Below are positions 23,790-36,225 of a stretch of DNA of 64,000 nucleotides, piece by piece. Numbering within the stretch: position 1 is the stretch's first letter; each line of letters opens with the position of its first letter. The translations under genes were made by a program, and so were the position numbers. The notes under the pieces are model-generated. The model saw nothing but the letters and a program-made list of their open reading frames with translations. It was not told the DNA's origin and did not search any database. The stretch comes from Batrachochytrium dendrobatidis JAM81 (taxonomy: Eukaryota > Chytridiomycota > Chytridiomycetes > Rhizophydiales): the NCBI RefSeq assembly GCF_000203795.2, contig NW_006281107.1:1002965-1066964 (forward strand), written 5' to 3'.

Positions 23790-25540
23790 TCTTGAAGGGT
23801 GCTTTTCAATATACCTGATCAAAGGGTCGTAAAAGCATTATTCAATCGACACGATCATCAAATTGACCAATATGATATTATGATTAGGGAGCAGCATATT
23901 GTCTAATTTGATAGTGACCCACTACAAGCAATCAAGTAACCCTGTATAACTGGTTAACCTAAAAGGGTTAGGGTTGGTTTGATATACAAAACATACAAAT
24001 ACAATCGAATACATTCAGTCCTATAATCGAGACTATTTTTGTACTAATCGTTTAAACCCATTGACCAATCTGATGAAATTGGTTGATATTTTATTTTTGC
24101 TGAGTGTGGTAGCAACCGCTAATGCAATACTGATACCGATTGATAACGATGGCTCACTCCAAGCATCAAGCACTTCGAGTCAAGTGTCTGGCCCAACCAA
24201 TGAACCTAATCCAAAGATTTCCGAAGAAGACTGGCAAAGCCTAATGGATGAAATTAATTCAAGAATTGTCAAAGAAAACTGGCAACAACCGATTGATCTA
24301 GCCGGTCCAAGTACTTCCAACCAAGACTGGCAACAACCAATGTATCAACCCAGCCAAAGCACTTCCAAACGAAGTCGAAAACGACCAATTGATGAACACG
24401 GTTCAAACACTTCCAAACAAGACCAACAACAATCGATGGATCAACCCGGTCCGAGTGCTTCCAAACAAAGTCGAAAACAATCAATTGATGAACCCGGTCC
24501 AGACATTCCTGACAAAAACTGGCAACTCTTAATAGATGAAGCTGATTCAAACACTTTTGAAGAATGGCAAGAATTGTTTGATATAGCTGATCTGAATACT
24601 TCCAACCAAAACCAGCAACAATCAATTGATCAATCCAATCCAAGTATTTCCGGTCAAAACCAGCAATATTCAACGGATACAATTGATTCAAGCATTCTTG
24701 ACGAAAACTGGAGAGATCTATTTGATATAACTGATTCAAGCACTTCCAATCAAGTTTCTGACCCAACTAATGAGCCTAATCCAAATATTTCCGATCAAAC
24801 CCAGCAACATCCAGTGGATGCAATTGGTTTAAGCATTTCCAACGAAGACTGGCAAGAAATAATTGATGCAGCCAGTTCAACTACTTCCAATCAAAACCAG
24901 CAACAGTCAATGGATCAGCCCAATCCAAGTACTTCCAATCAAAATCAACACCAACCAGTCAACCATGACGAATCTGCCAATACTGTTTCAAATCAAGTAG
25001 CTATATTAGGCCCAAGATATCAGAGAACCCTTGATAATATAAAGCAAAGACTTGTAGCGTCTAAAGTAATATACAAGAAAAAATACAAAGAATATTGTGA
25101 TTATGCAGCCCTTGAATTGGAACAACGGTTAGCGTTAGCAATGGGAAAAGAAATATCTGAACCAAAATACGATCCAAAGGTTGAAGACCAATTGCAACAA
25201 GAATATGTAGCGGTAAGGAAAAGAGTATACGCTATCAGACAGCAATTGAAAAGGTTTATGGAAAAACATGATTTGGAATTCGAAGAACCGAATTAGGATT
25301 CAGATTAATGATGTGTCGATGATTTTGATTTTGAATAAATTTAAACTTTCTGATGTGTTGATATTTGTCGAGTATTGTGAATGGGTCAACAACCATATTA
25401 TTGATTGTGTATACTGTGTTGGGTATTACATCAATAGTTACTGGATTGCTGATTGATACATTGGCATGGTTTGTTACATATACATCAATGACCTGATAAC
25501 AACCAGTGTTGATTGTAACTATCAGTCATACTTGCAAGAT
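23790..25540 (+). repeat. Inverted segmental duplication, copy B
   Basis: Reverse-complement partner of 13735-15090. The 5' flank, the CCTAAAAGGGTTAGG-like stretch near 23955, the coding ends and the 3' flank all match. It is longer because the internal peptide repeat array is expanded. Confidence 0.85.
24073..25296 (+). CDS. Secreted repeat protein with C-terminal coiled coil (copy B)
   Basis: Single exon, 407 residues from the ATG of MKLVDILFLLSVVATANA (signal peptide). It has the same plan as copy A at 13973-14791. A linker SSTSSQVSGPTNEPNP is followed by a longer array of degenerate units around xxQQxxDxPxPSTSNQ, some with a DW/NW variant such as ISEEDWQSLMDE. The ~110-residue charged helical tail runs from GPRYQRTLDNIKQRL to KHDLEFEEPN. 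The array is about 1.8 times that of copy A. The TATA position carries ATACAAATAC rather than TATAAATA, about 75 bp upstream. Function is unknown; secretion is the only firm inference. Confidence 0.86.
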   Translation: MKLVDILFLLSVVATANAILIPIDNDGSLQASSTSSQVSGPTNEPNPKISEEDWQSLMDEINSRIVKENWQQPIDLAGPSTSNQDWQQPMYQPSQSTSKRSRKRPIDEHGSNTSKQDQQQSMDQPGPSASKQSRKQSIDEPGPDIPDKNWQLLIDEADSNTFEEWQELFDIADLNTSNQNQQQSIDQSNPSISGQNQQYSTDTIDSSILDENWRDLFDITDSSTSNQVSDPTNEPNPNISDQTQQHPVDAIGLSISNEDWQEIIDAASSTTSNQNQQQSMDQPNPSTSNQNQHQPVNHDESANTVSNQVAILGPRYQRTLDNIKQRLVASKVIYKKKYKEYCDYAALELEQRLALAMGKEISEPKYDPKVEDQLQQEYVAVRKRVYAIRQQLKRFMEKHDLEFEEPN

Positions 25541-26354
25541 ACCACCAACTGATCATGTCGTGCATCGTACAACAAACAGAGCAATACACTTGCTCAAAGT
25601 CGAATGTAGATTGCAACATCAACTGGTTTGATATTGGTCAATTAGTGTTGTTTTATGTCAGTTTGCAATGTAATATATGTAGTGTGGTATTACGCAGCAT
25701 GGTATTGGTAGTGTCGTATTCGTGTAAAATGGACCGCTGAATAACAGTGTTCATGACACTGACTGTTCATCACCATCCAACTCAATCTCACCATTTCAAT
25801 CAATCTTGGTCAATGTTGATGATTTACACGCTAATTCATTATCCAATCTTGTCTGACATTATTATTGGCTTTAATCACATTTGGTTTGTACAACTGCCAT
25901 GAGTTGTACTACCATTATCATCGTGTATCTGAACACCAAATATTCCAATACATCAATAATACCACAGTGTAAACAGTAATACAGTCGATCAGTATTGTGA
26001 CAAGACTTTTCATTCAAGTTTGTATTTGGAAATACTCGATGGTTTAATCACCACACTGTTTGTAATGCGATTTTCATTGATCTCATTTCATTTCAGTCCA
26101 GTCCATCTGATTTATGATGATGTTTAGTAATCCATTACCATGTGTTGTAGTAAACTAGTTTGTTTATTAAACCAAATCTACAACGATCACATTCAGAATA
26201 TTAATTTACAGTATTTCTAAATGCATGTTTGATAACAATCCAATTTTGTTACAAAAAACTGATCAAAACAATACTAAAATGGAACAACTCGTTTGTGTGT
26301 TTTACAACAATCCAAATATAAACAATTCTTGGAAATTGTTGAACATTCGCATGA
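25541..26354. other. Intergenic with a short repeat relic
   Basis: A ~50-bp fragment at about 25700-25750 (GTCGTATTCGTGTAAAATGG core) matches the edge of the inverted-repeat arm at 10834. Nothing else was recognised. Confidence 0.45.
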
Positions 26355-29300
26355 ATGAAATTATCAAATCAAAATTCAACTTTACTAATTTTATCAAACA
26401 TGAGGTTGAATGATATCATGAAAGAGTTGATCCAACACATGGAAGATCTGAAACTATTAACAGCGGATGCTCAACTATATAAGGCTGAACAAACATGGGA
26501 CAGACTGCTTGTATTGCTACTGGAGTTGGAAGAACAGAATTACAGTAGGTTTAATAGCCATTGTATTGTTGATAAATTCAAATCATTGCTGATTTTGTGT
26601 TGGTTTGAAATGGTAGGATATACAGATGTAGTGCATCGCTTACAGAGTATTGGACTGGAAAATATCACAGCCAAGTATTTGGAGTATAATCAACCCAGTT
26701 TACAGGTATTCATATATTGTAACAATAATGGATTGTTCATGATTAAACTAATCAACATGTGTTGTGTAGATCAAAATAATGAAGTTTACTACAGTATTTT
26801 TGAGAATGACGTACGGTGATGATCAGTTCAAAGTATCTCAACGACTAAGCAACCAACTCTCACAATGCATGCAATCACCAAACCGTCAAGTCAAAATGAT
26901 GGCAAGTCATGATTGATATTGACCAAATGATTGAAATCCAACTCACTTAGTGTCAATATGCATATAGGCGATAAACGCATGTACAGAGTTGTTCGGTTAT
27001 GGACGCTGGAGTCAAGAGGATCAATTTGACATCAAGCCAATGGTTGAGATTATTGTTAAAGAGTCCGATCAAGAAATGCTCACATTGGCAATTGGCCTGT
27101 TTTTGAAAGTTTGTCATGATATTGACGATGAAAATGTATGTTTGTAATGATACAATATTGGATCAGTTTGGACAGTGTCATGTCATGTCATGTTGATTTG
27201 ATTGTATACTTGACGTTGAACAATATCATTAGTTTGGCATCGTGTTGTCAAGACTTGTTTCACGACTGGAATCATCCAATGGTCTAGTTGCTGTTGGGTT
27301 TATCAAAAATCTTGAAGCCATGTATCGGAATATTTGTCATCATAACCCAGTAAAAGCAGTGGAATGTGGCATCATTCCAGCAGTGGTCAATACGCTCAGG
27401 TATGTGGTGTTATGCATGAATGTGTGTCCAGTCATCACAATTGGTAAATTTGACATGGTTGGATTGACATGACATGAATACAGGAGTGTCGATCAAGAAG
27501 TGATTAGTCAAAGTATTTATACTATTCAGAGTTTTTGCGACTATAAAGATTGTGAAGTGATTTCAGCCGAGTTGATAAGGCTGGATTTGATCAAACACTG
27601 AACGACTTGTGTATCAAACACAGCGACAACTCTGGACTAAAAACACGCATAATCGAAGTAGCTGGATCAGCTGCATCCAAAATGCGGGACTTTCCTGTAT
27701 CGCTTGTACGATCGTTGGTTTTTGAGCAATTGACGATATTGATGTGTGATGTCGATATGTATGACTCTTTTTACCTGTTTGGATATGTCAACGACATGAT
27801 TCAGAAATCTACAAACAAGACCGAGATGATCAAGGCGTTCCAAGAATATGGAATTGTGAACCAACTCAACACTATTTATTCACGTAGAGATATAAATCTG
27901 TATGGTTATAATGGTATTGTAAACCTACTCAAAACACTTGTTGATTTTGCCGACAATCATCCCGACAGTTCAATACGTACCGAGTTGGAACAAGGCGGGA
28001 TACTTGAAAATCTAACGGTTATTGTACAATCGGATACTGCTAAATACATAAAAAGAAGGGTTGCTGAGCAGATTATTGAAACGTGTTTCCAGCATCGGGT
28101 TCATGTTGCTAGTTCGAGCATTCAGCTATACGACGACAATGCCGAAATTGATATGAAATCTGGAATGGCTGGGTATGCACATGGAGAGGTGCGCACACTT
28201 GTCGAAATGCAGTATATCCAGTATCTGCAATGTATACTTTGCAAACCCATGTGGTGGATCGATATCACAAACCAGCGTATTGTGGAGCAATGGAGGGCTG
28301 ACTCACTCGGTCAGAATATATTGCCATCAACATTTAATCTTGCATTGGAACAACTCGGTGTTTTTGTCAAACAGCTTGTTTGTAGTGGCGGTGATGGATT
28401 GGGCACAATTATCCCAGGACCTGTTGAACTGACGTATATGCTGGACAATGGCATACCTGACAATGTACATACGCGATTGATGACAAATGTATCGGATATT
28501 GAATATGGATCAAATCACAACACTGGTCAAATGGTGCACAATCTGATTGATGCATCAATGTACAGTGTTGTATATGGACAAACGATGATTGCACCGCTGG
28601 ATATACGACTCAAATACACCACAATGGTACCATGCGATATATTGTTATCGACTCGACTTGTTTCAGATATGCCCATCATTGACAGCAGTCCCGAGTTTAT
28701 ATCATGCAAGCTCCAATGTCTTCCGAGTGAATTCCGTGTCGAACAGGATGGCAGTGTGACCATCAACTCATACATCAACAATCTGAATCCGATATGGCAT
28801 CGAGACATGTACAAATGCATTGCCAAAATATTCAAATGTTTTGTCCCAATGTTTGAAGGTCTGTTCAGAACGATGGATCCAATGTTCAAGTATATTGATA
28901 TTCGCAATGGCACAAAGGGATATGAACCACCAAACCAGTCAGATCGTGGTGGTATGGAGTCAGACACTCAAGTTATTCGTCCCGTGTATGTACCAACACT
29001 TCCGGAACATTTCCAATCCAAATACGAATCGGCAAAGCCAGTATCACTGCGTGGTCGTAATCTACAAGTCATTGTCAAACTCACCAACATTCAACTGACA
29101 CCGTCCAAACCTAAATACGACGAGGGAAACTGGCACATTGAAGGTCCAATTAACGAATCGATTGTTGCAACTGGACTGTATTACTACGACGTGGAAAATA
29201 TCACCACACCCAAACTCGATTTCCGCGTGGCTGTTAATCGGTTTGATTATCAAATAGCATCTGAGATGTATTGGAAAGATGTGTATGGCATTGATCGAGA

Positions 29301-29697
29301 ATCGCCATATAATCAATATATAGGATCGCTTGAATTACCAAATGGTCGATGTGCAGTTTATCCCAATCGATACCAACACAAAGAACAATCATTTGAACTT
29401 GCAGATCCAACTCAACCAGGACACTGCAAGATTCTGACATTTTTTGTAGTGAATCCATCTTGTCGGATTGTTTCGACTGCGCATGTGGCTCCACAACAAC
29501 CACAATGGTACAACTCGAGTTTTGACAAGACACCCATACTGCCTGAACTGTGGAATGATGCCACGCAGTATATTCAAGGTGTTCAATCACCAACTAAAGC
29601 CAAACGCTATCGAGATGAATTGACAAGTGACCGAACTCAAATCACAGCGGTATACAACAAGGACATATATGAGCAGGCGTATTATCTTGATAATTGA
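26355..29697 (+). pseudogene. ARM-repeat/DUF4246 protein with one frameshift
   Basis: Exons inferred: 26355-26544, 26617-26705, 26770-26905, 26987-27135, 27233-27399 and 27484-29697. The first five and the start of the sixth encode armadillo-like helices (LTLAIGLFLKVCHDIDDEN, GLVAVGFIKNLEAMYRNICHH, CGIIPAVVNTLRS). At about 27570-27578 the frame is off by one base, giving a stop at 27599. The next frame continues as AGFDQTLNDLCIKHSDNSG and stays open to 29697. That part contains further helical repeats and then a DUF4246 domain: IPGPVELTYMLDNG, VTINSYINNLNPIWHRDMY, SLRGRNLQVIVKLTNIQLTP, NWHIEGPINESIVATGLYYYD, YPNRYQHKEQSFELADPTQPGH. The WHxEG and YQH histidines could be metal ligands, as in 2-oxoglutarate/iron oxygenases, but this is inference. 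The start ATG is uncertain (26355 or 26400). Confidence 0.8.
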
Positions 29698-30299
29698 TGA
29701 TTGATTGTAATTTTACAACAATGAGTTGCAATGCCAGTCAGATCTATGCAATTAAATGGATCGAATAAATTGAATGAATTAAATCAATCATGACAGTGAT
29801 TGTTGATTATATTGACTGATTGTGTACAATTGATTGATACAAGTGATATGGATGCATCATTCGGTGTTGTTGAATCAGATCATTGCTTGATTCTGTCAAT
29901 GTGATCAAATGGATTACTACAAAACTGGACATGCTCAAGTTGAATCAAGTATTGAATCGAGTATTGGATTGATATTTACACACAACCACAATTACAACCA
30001 CAATTGCAATCAGCACAGTCTGAATATTAGACATTTGAACATCACATATCGAGTCGTGGATAAATGCGAGTTGGCATATTGGACTGTTTTTGTAGTTTAT
30101 TAATGATTTGATTCACGACTGTTTGAATTCAAGGCTCAATATGGATTACAACTGGATTGTCGTTGTTTCCATTTGGAATGACAAATCTGTCAATGTGTTG
30201 ATTGATTCCTAGTCCATTGTCCAAATAATAATCAATTCCACCAGCAATAGTGTCCGTCACATTCGAGTTGTTGGGAAATACTTTTGATAGTTTTGGTTA
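29698..30299. other. Intergenic, no supported gene
   Basis: AT-rich spacer between the DUF4246 gene and the 3' end of a minus-strand Crinkler relic. A short C-terminal extension of that relic may reach into 30100-30300, but frames are broken. Confidence 0.4.
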
Positions 30300-31660
30300 G
30301 ATTGAACAGTCTGGTTTAGTCAAGTAAACCAATATCTCCATAAACATGTGCTGTAAAGTTGTTTCATTTGGAAAACCGCATGACGAAACAGATTCCAATA
30401 CATTGGTCGATATTGATGAGACAACATTGCGTATGAGTTTTTGAAGAGACAAATGTTGTGATGGAAAGCAGTTTGTGAATGTCCATTTGAATAGTATTTT
30501 TTGACCAACAGCAAAGTAAAAGCAAGTTCAAGGTCGGACGACTCCATCAATATTCCAGCCTTTTGAGTGATGAATAAGATTCCATATTTTGCTGGGTTTC
30601 CAAGTTGTCCAATCGATGATTTTTGTCAGACATTTCTTGAGTAACAGTTTAAAACCATTTCTAATCAGATCTGAATGGTCGCTTCCAAAACAACGAGTCA
30701 TACCCAACATGGAATTGTTTGATAGACAGTATTGTAGTAGATCTGCTCGAGTGGGTTCAATATTGTTTAGACATTGTGTTTTTATATCATCAATCGACAC
30801 ACACAGCGCACCAATAAAACCATCACATTCCGTTACAAGAACATGTTTCAAGGTCTCATTGTTCATGTTGTTTGGCAACCCAATAACGAGTAAATCCAGA
30901 AATTCATGGAATTCATGGAATTCACAGAGTTTGGCTGGAATAAGTAGAAAATCACTTTTCAAGACCTGAAAGACTACCGAGTTCAACAGGACTTGAAATT
31001 CCTCCAACAAAAAGATGGTTTGATGCAATGATAAATCGCATGCTTAATGACAACCAACTCAGCGATGCTTTGATTAAAAGTCTCCATAAACTTGTGTCTT
31101 GTAATTACTGTTGAGCATCATCAAGAAACAACAGTTTTACTTTTTCCAATTCTATCCGTTGTTGTTTGGAACAATCAATGCATTTCCAACAAAAGTGTCG
31201 TGCAATGTTGTCCAAGAAACAAATCCAAATGACATTTGTTTGAGACTATGTTGATACATATTAATGAATATAGGTTTTACAGAATCAGATGAACAAGTCA
31301 ATACGACAAACCGATACTCAAACCAAGTATGTGAGTTTGTCAAGTTGATCAGGTCTTTTGAGATGATTTGTAGAAACATTGATACCATTGATCTGGATAG
31401 TTTTCTTGAAAGAATTGTATGAACCAGTGATTGTTGGGTTTGAGCCAACATCATTCTTGGATTTGATGATGAGTGGACTGGATCCAACAGTTCCGTTTGT
31501 TACAAGAGCAGCAAGCGAGTCCCATGCGTTGTAGTTGGTCTCGACTTGATCCATCACAGAGTGGATATTCAGTTAGTGTATCGACCAAAAGTGATCCTGT
31601 TTTGTAATCTGCGACCAAGCCAACAGGTTCTATTGCTGAACAACAGCCTGTTGTTGACTT
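30300..31660 (-). pseudogene. Crinkler-like gene relic (STAND NTPase type), minus strand
   Basis: Read on the minus strand from ~31660, the N-terminal CRN header is visible (NAWDSLAALVTNGTVG then SSPLIIKSKNDVG), followed by HLKRPDQLDKLTYLV. A shifted frame gives SHTWFEYRFVVLTCSSDSV and KQMSFGFVSWTTLHDTF, then LLFLDDAQQ, a Walker-B-like motif. A 166-codon block at 31028-30528 carries EECQ-free helical sequence such as LDLLVIGLPNNMNNETLKHV and NNSMLGMTRCFGSDHSDL. The last part (ELAFTLLLVKKYYSNGHSQT) is again in another frame. At least three frame breaks and several stops are present. The family is known for Ubl-type headers joined to NTPase/nuclease toxin-like C-termini. Confidence 0.7.
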
Positions 31661-33138
31661 GGTCGCAACCACCATCATTGAGACAACTAAAAGGCTTGTT
31701 GGTATTCCAGTCGACCATCAACTTCTTACTTTCCACTTTGTTGTTGATGGAGTGGAAATAACTTGCAATTCATGGCATTGTCTTGCTGTTCTTGGACTAG
31801 ATCAAACCACTGGAACTGATCCACTCATCAAATACAACACATTATGCCTGGTCAAACTCTGTATCATCAACACTAGACATTGTAATGGACATGAACTCAC
31901 TTTACAAACCACTCTTGTGAACCTTGTCCAGTCGATACACTTGTATGATGAACACAACTGTTGTGTGTCCAACATTCAATCAAAACCATTCATCTGGATC
32001 AAACCATCATGAACATCGACATCAAAGACATTGACACAATCCCTAATGTTTTGTATTCAAAAGTCTATTCTGGCAACATACAAATCGGAATAGAAATGCC
32101 AATCGACAGACTGACAACTACACAATATTGTCATGATCGGTGTCAGTGGATGTGAACAACAACCTGCTATGGTTTGTGTCGATATTGTGTATTTGACTGT
32201 TTTATCGACCTGATTTCAGTGCAATGATTGACAAGTTGGCACAGTTGGCACCTGACAAAAAGACGGACAAGAATCAAGCAGTGTTTGAATACCAATCTAA
32301 AAGACTGATCCAGTGTTTGATTTCTGCTCGTATATTTGTTCTGAAAACACTCCGTGAAACAAATCCCGATCTCAAGCCTTTTACATGGCTATGCATTCAA
32401 ACAAGTATACAAACTGGTGTACTCTTTTGTAAAATATTCAAACATCTATCTAAGCTTCCTTGGTCTGCGTTTGGTAAAGTCTATCAACAGTTGAAATCAT
32501 GATTCCTAAAAGACGGTCGTGTTATATTTGACGAATCGCAACATGTGCTAAATCTTTTAAAGTCGGACTATCGTTCAACAACAATCCATCAACACTGCTG
32601 GACAATTTGATTTTCCTCGGTCGCTGTTTTCGTTTTTGACCACAACTATTATCCAAGATGACTTCAACAATATATGGTGTGGAACACAAATGCGAATCTG
32701 CATTATGGACTTGACATACTCTGCTGCTGGACTCAAACCAGATAATATATTGATATTCACCGACTTCAACTACTTGAAATCATCTGATATTTTCAAACTA
32801 CTATCGATGTGTCAAAGAATATTGACCTTCAAGAAATCTCACAGTCTCTTCAAGGTCGTCCAAGACTTTTTGTTTCATTTTTACACAAATTGATTGATTC
32901 GACTGATATCAATGATTGTTATTGCGGTTATATACAGGAAATGACGTCAAAATCTGGCATGTATTTGCCTCATTCATCATTTTACTGTTTCTGGGAGGAC
33001 CGAATTGACTGGAGTATCAAACCCATTAAAAATGCCGACTATTGTGCTGCTGAAACTAGATTGGTATTGGAGATACTTGTCCATCCACTTATTGATCCAA
33101 ATCTCAGATCTGATTGTTTCCCTTGTGTATTTTGTTAA
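31661..33138 (+). pseudogene. Crinkler-like gene relic (STAND NTPase type), plus strand
   Basis: The header is recognisable as IIETTKRLVGIPVDHQLLTF, then FVVDGVEITCNSWHCLAVLG and TTGTDPLIKYNT. It is homologous to residues ~40-100 of the intact CRN genes at 37046 and 41576. Further blocks follow in several frames: DKNQAVFEYQSKRLIQCLIS, SARIFVLKTLRETNPDLKPF, a Walker-B-like VIFDESQHVL (about 32520-32550), then GRPRLFVSFLHKLIDSTDIN and SSFYCFWEDRIDWSIKPI. Many stops separate them. It lies head-to-head with the minus-strand relic, the two headers meeting near 31.6 kb. Confidence 0.7.
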
Positions 33139-33292
33139 ACAGTCATACACACTACTTGTTTGAACGTATTAGTTTGCAGCAACTATTGCAACTATTACAA
33201 CTGCTACCCATATTATTGTTATCAAGTTTCGAGATCAACTCGTTTTACATTTCCATTTCCATTCATTTCCTGACACCCTACAAATACCAATA

Positions 33293-34718
33293 ATGAATTC
33301 ACTGTGGTCCCGTCTCAACATCCTATCGGCTGATTCTCCAAAACAGTCTTGCCGTAGTGTGCAAAACACTATTCCCCAACCAACCAATGCTTGTGAAAAT
33401 GCACCACACCTTGCCGAAGCAAGCATGAATCCAGAAAGGTATGCAGTACAGTATTTGTATTATAGTTGTGCATCTGAATATTGTAGTTTGGTTACACAAC
33501 ACATTGCTAACATGACTGTTTACTTGCATGTTGTATTATTTACGATTTGATGATTGCATTTACGGTATTTTGGGATGGACTCGAAACGTTGCCGAATTTA
33601 ATTTTGTTGATTCGACTCCGACTACGCGACTTTGATGGTAATGATTTTGACTGTTTTTGATGCTATCTAATGTCATTGAACGTCATTCAATGTGTATCAA
33701 TTGTGATTTGTGTTGGTTGGTATGATGTACCGGTTGATTATTATTTGGGATTGAATTGGTTGATGCCTAATTTGATTTATGGAACAATGGGTTGAATGCT
33801 ACTTTAAACTTTTACTGTTGTTTGTGCATAATTTTGTAATGTTGTGATTGACTAGTTCAAATCAGGAAAACATATACACTGATATGTATACATCCAGCCC
33901 AATCAGTCCAATCAGTACAATCAATGATCCAAGAATCCCTGCTTCACCAAGTAAGTGTGTGATTTTTGTATCAATTTCTCACGAGTTTTGGGTGTGAATG
34001 CATGTACATGCATGTATTGTGGATTGTTTAGGCTGTAGTGTGTTGATGGTAACTATACTGATTATATTGACTGATGGATTGTTTTAAAACATTTACATTA
34101 TAGTCTCGTCCCTGATTGAGGCAGCTAGGATACTGCAGTCTGGAAAGCAATGCGACTCTACAGTATCAACCATATATACTGCAGAGTCCATTGCACCAGA
34201 TTCAGCAGTGACTGGCCATTCATCAGGACCCGTTGAGCATTATACCGATGCTCAAGCATCTATGCTGTCATACAGCTATGCTAAACGGGTTTTGGCGTGT
34301 GACAAACCGCCTTTTGAAACTCGGTATAAAGTAAGTTGGTTGTATTAGTATAAATCTTGGGTTTAGCCTTGAAATTACACAAGCTGTGCTGGATTGATAC
34401 AACTGTATAGTTATGGTTGACTAATGTTTTATTTATTGGTATGTGTCAACTATTTATATTTGACAGGCTGACCAGATGCAGTACACAAGCAGTAAGCTTC
34501 CCGGTGAGGTTGATAGATCAAAAGTGTGGCAGCCCATGTCATCACTGAGTGATTGTATCAGTCTCTGTGAGTATGTGCGCGAGTTACAAGTTTCTGGTTC
34601 AACAATCATTGATAACAAAACATCCACTACAGTCAAAAATAAGACCCAATCACGGTACTCAACCAGATCCTGTTCAGTGTTTGCAGTCTCTGCAGTGGTG
34701 ACTGGACCAAACTCATGA
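33293..34718 (+). CDS. Unknown Ser-rich protein, four exons
   Basis: Four exons join in frame through standard GT-AG introns: 33293-33438, 33856-33950, 34104-34330 and 34467-34718, about 239 residues. The sequence is rich in Ser, Thr and Pro in the first half (TSSPISPISTINDPRIPASP). A more ordered second half contains SYAKRVLACDKPPFETRYKA and EVDRSKVWQPMSSLSDCISL. There is no signal peptide, membrane segment or motif that I recognise. Phase agreement across all three introns supports a real gene. The unusually long first intron (~417 nt) could hide another exon: an open stretch near 33550-33640 looks protein-like but lacks a good acceptor. A retroelement copy begins about 250 bp downstream. 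Confidence 0.55.
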
Positions 34719-34969
34719 TTGCTGAAAACATGGCAAGATCACCGCATCAATCAACCAGTACCGTTTACTCGACCACCCAATGCATCCGTGACAAATGTGA
34801 AGTGTTCTCGATTAATCCAGACAGTGCATCTGCGTCTGATGCAACTCGACTGGTATATGTAGTTGGATCTGTGTGCATGCGATTGATCAACAACGATTGT
34901 CAGTGTACACGCAGACCAACAGTTTATGTGGTATCAGTCCAATCCAAACTACTGGCAGGGCAACTCGAG

Positions 34970-36225
34970 GTAATATGAACTCGATTGGAAACGTTGACTT
35001 TTTCATATCGATGGACGAAATGCGACAAACAGTTAAATACCTCACCATGCAAGTTGTATCCTTGAAAACTGATCTGATCGCTGTGACTAGCGCATTTGGT
35101 CAGATGCAGAGCCAAACCAATGACATTGTTGTCATGATGACCAAACACGACAATGTCATTCGATCATTACTGGAACAGATCTTGGTCAAACTGGACTTTG
35201 GTTGCTCACCAACACATGCAGTTGTTATACCAGTTGTGGTATTCGAAACCATTTCCACGACTGTGGACATCACCGCAACAGTGACTGTGTTTTGTCCACA
35301 AAGTCAATCCAAGTTGTTCATATGCGACAACAGCACGTTGCACACACACGCAGACTGTCGATACGGAATGCCAAGCAACAATCAACTTATTCCGTAGTCG
35401 TGCAATTGTTGACATAAATACCATTGCGGTCAATGCTGTATCGACTGGTGTCGAACCTTGAATGAATGCTGCAACTCGCATTTGTTTATTGCGTTTTGCA
35501 TCGAATGCAATGTGCACACTCAATAAACTTTGTGGTGTTTTGGTCACATTCCGTATCAATCTGCAACGGATTACCAACATCCATACAATCAGCAGCACGA
35601 TCAGATTATTAGTAGATCAATCTATTGCTGTCAAACTTGTAGTCATGACCCAACTCGGTACAAATCAAGTCAAATTTGATCCAGAAATTCCAACAAAAAA
35701 CATCAACCCAACCATTGAACTGGCTGCTCGTTGACGGTTTGCTGGTTATGTGGGTTTATTGTTGATGGGTAAGCGTGTAAACTGTCGTACACACAATTTA
35801 TACTGTGAGTTGATGGTCAAGTCTGACAATCTGCATTCATGAACTTGTGTGCAAACAGTGTTTTGTTGGATCTCAAACATCCTGCAACTCGCACAGTTGT
35901 TTGCACAGTTACTCGTCTATCAATCCAACTGGATCTGCAACTCTGTCAAGCAAATCCGTAGTTCAATCTGCTGATGTTGATGTGACTACAATAAACACGA
36001 AACTCACCGAAATAACACTTGCTGATCTGACAGGTCAATGAGTGACACTCTAACCATTAATACCAAACAAACAACGTTTTGAATCAACAATCAACTGTCA
36101 TGACAATTGGTAACATTCGTGGTCATTTGGCATTCATCTCAAACCATCACATCAAACACATTTCTAAAATCGATTGCTGGACAACTCAACTCGGTGCACG
36201 AGTCCGCATTACTGTGCCAGAGTTG
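34970..36225 (+). mobile_element. Non-LTR element fragment, 5' (ORF1-like) part
   Basis: About 1.25 kb that is an inverted copy of 57245-55950. Broken reading frames include a coiled-coil-like segment (MDEMRQTVKYLTMQVVSLKT, then HDNVIRSLLEQILVKLD) and a Cys-rich stretch (VNCRTHNLYCELMVKSDN, NLHS, stop, TCVQTVFCW) reminiscent of ORF1 nucleic-acid-binding proteins. This copy keeps about 80 bp after 35000 that the 57-kb copy lacks. It ends abruptly near 36225, where the other copy continues into an endonuclease-like region, so it is 3'-truncated. Confidence 0.65.

Noticed and set aside
35206..35598. 130-codon frame conserved with 56697-57089.
   Set aside because: It is antisense to the LINE ORF1 region and its conservation is explained by the element's duplication.
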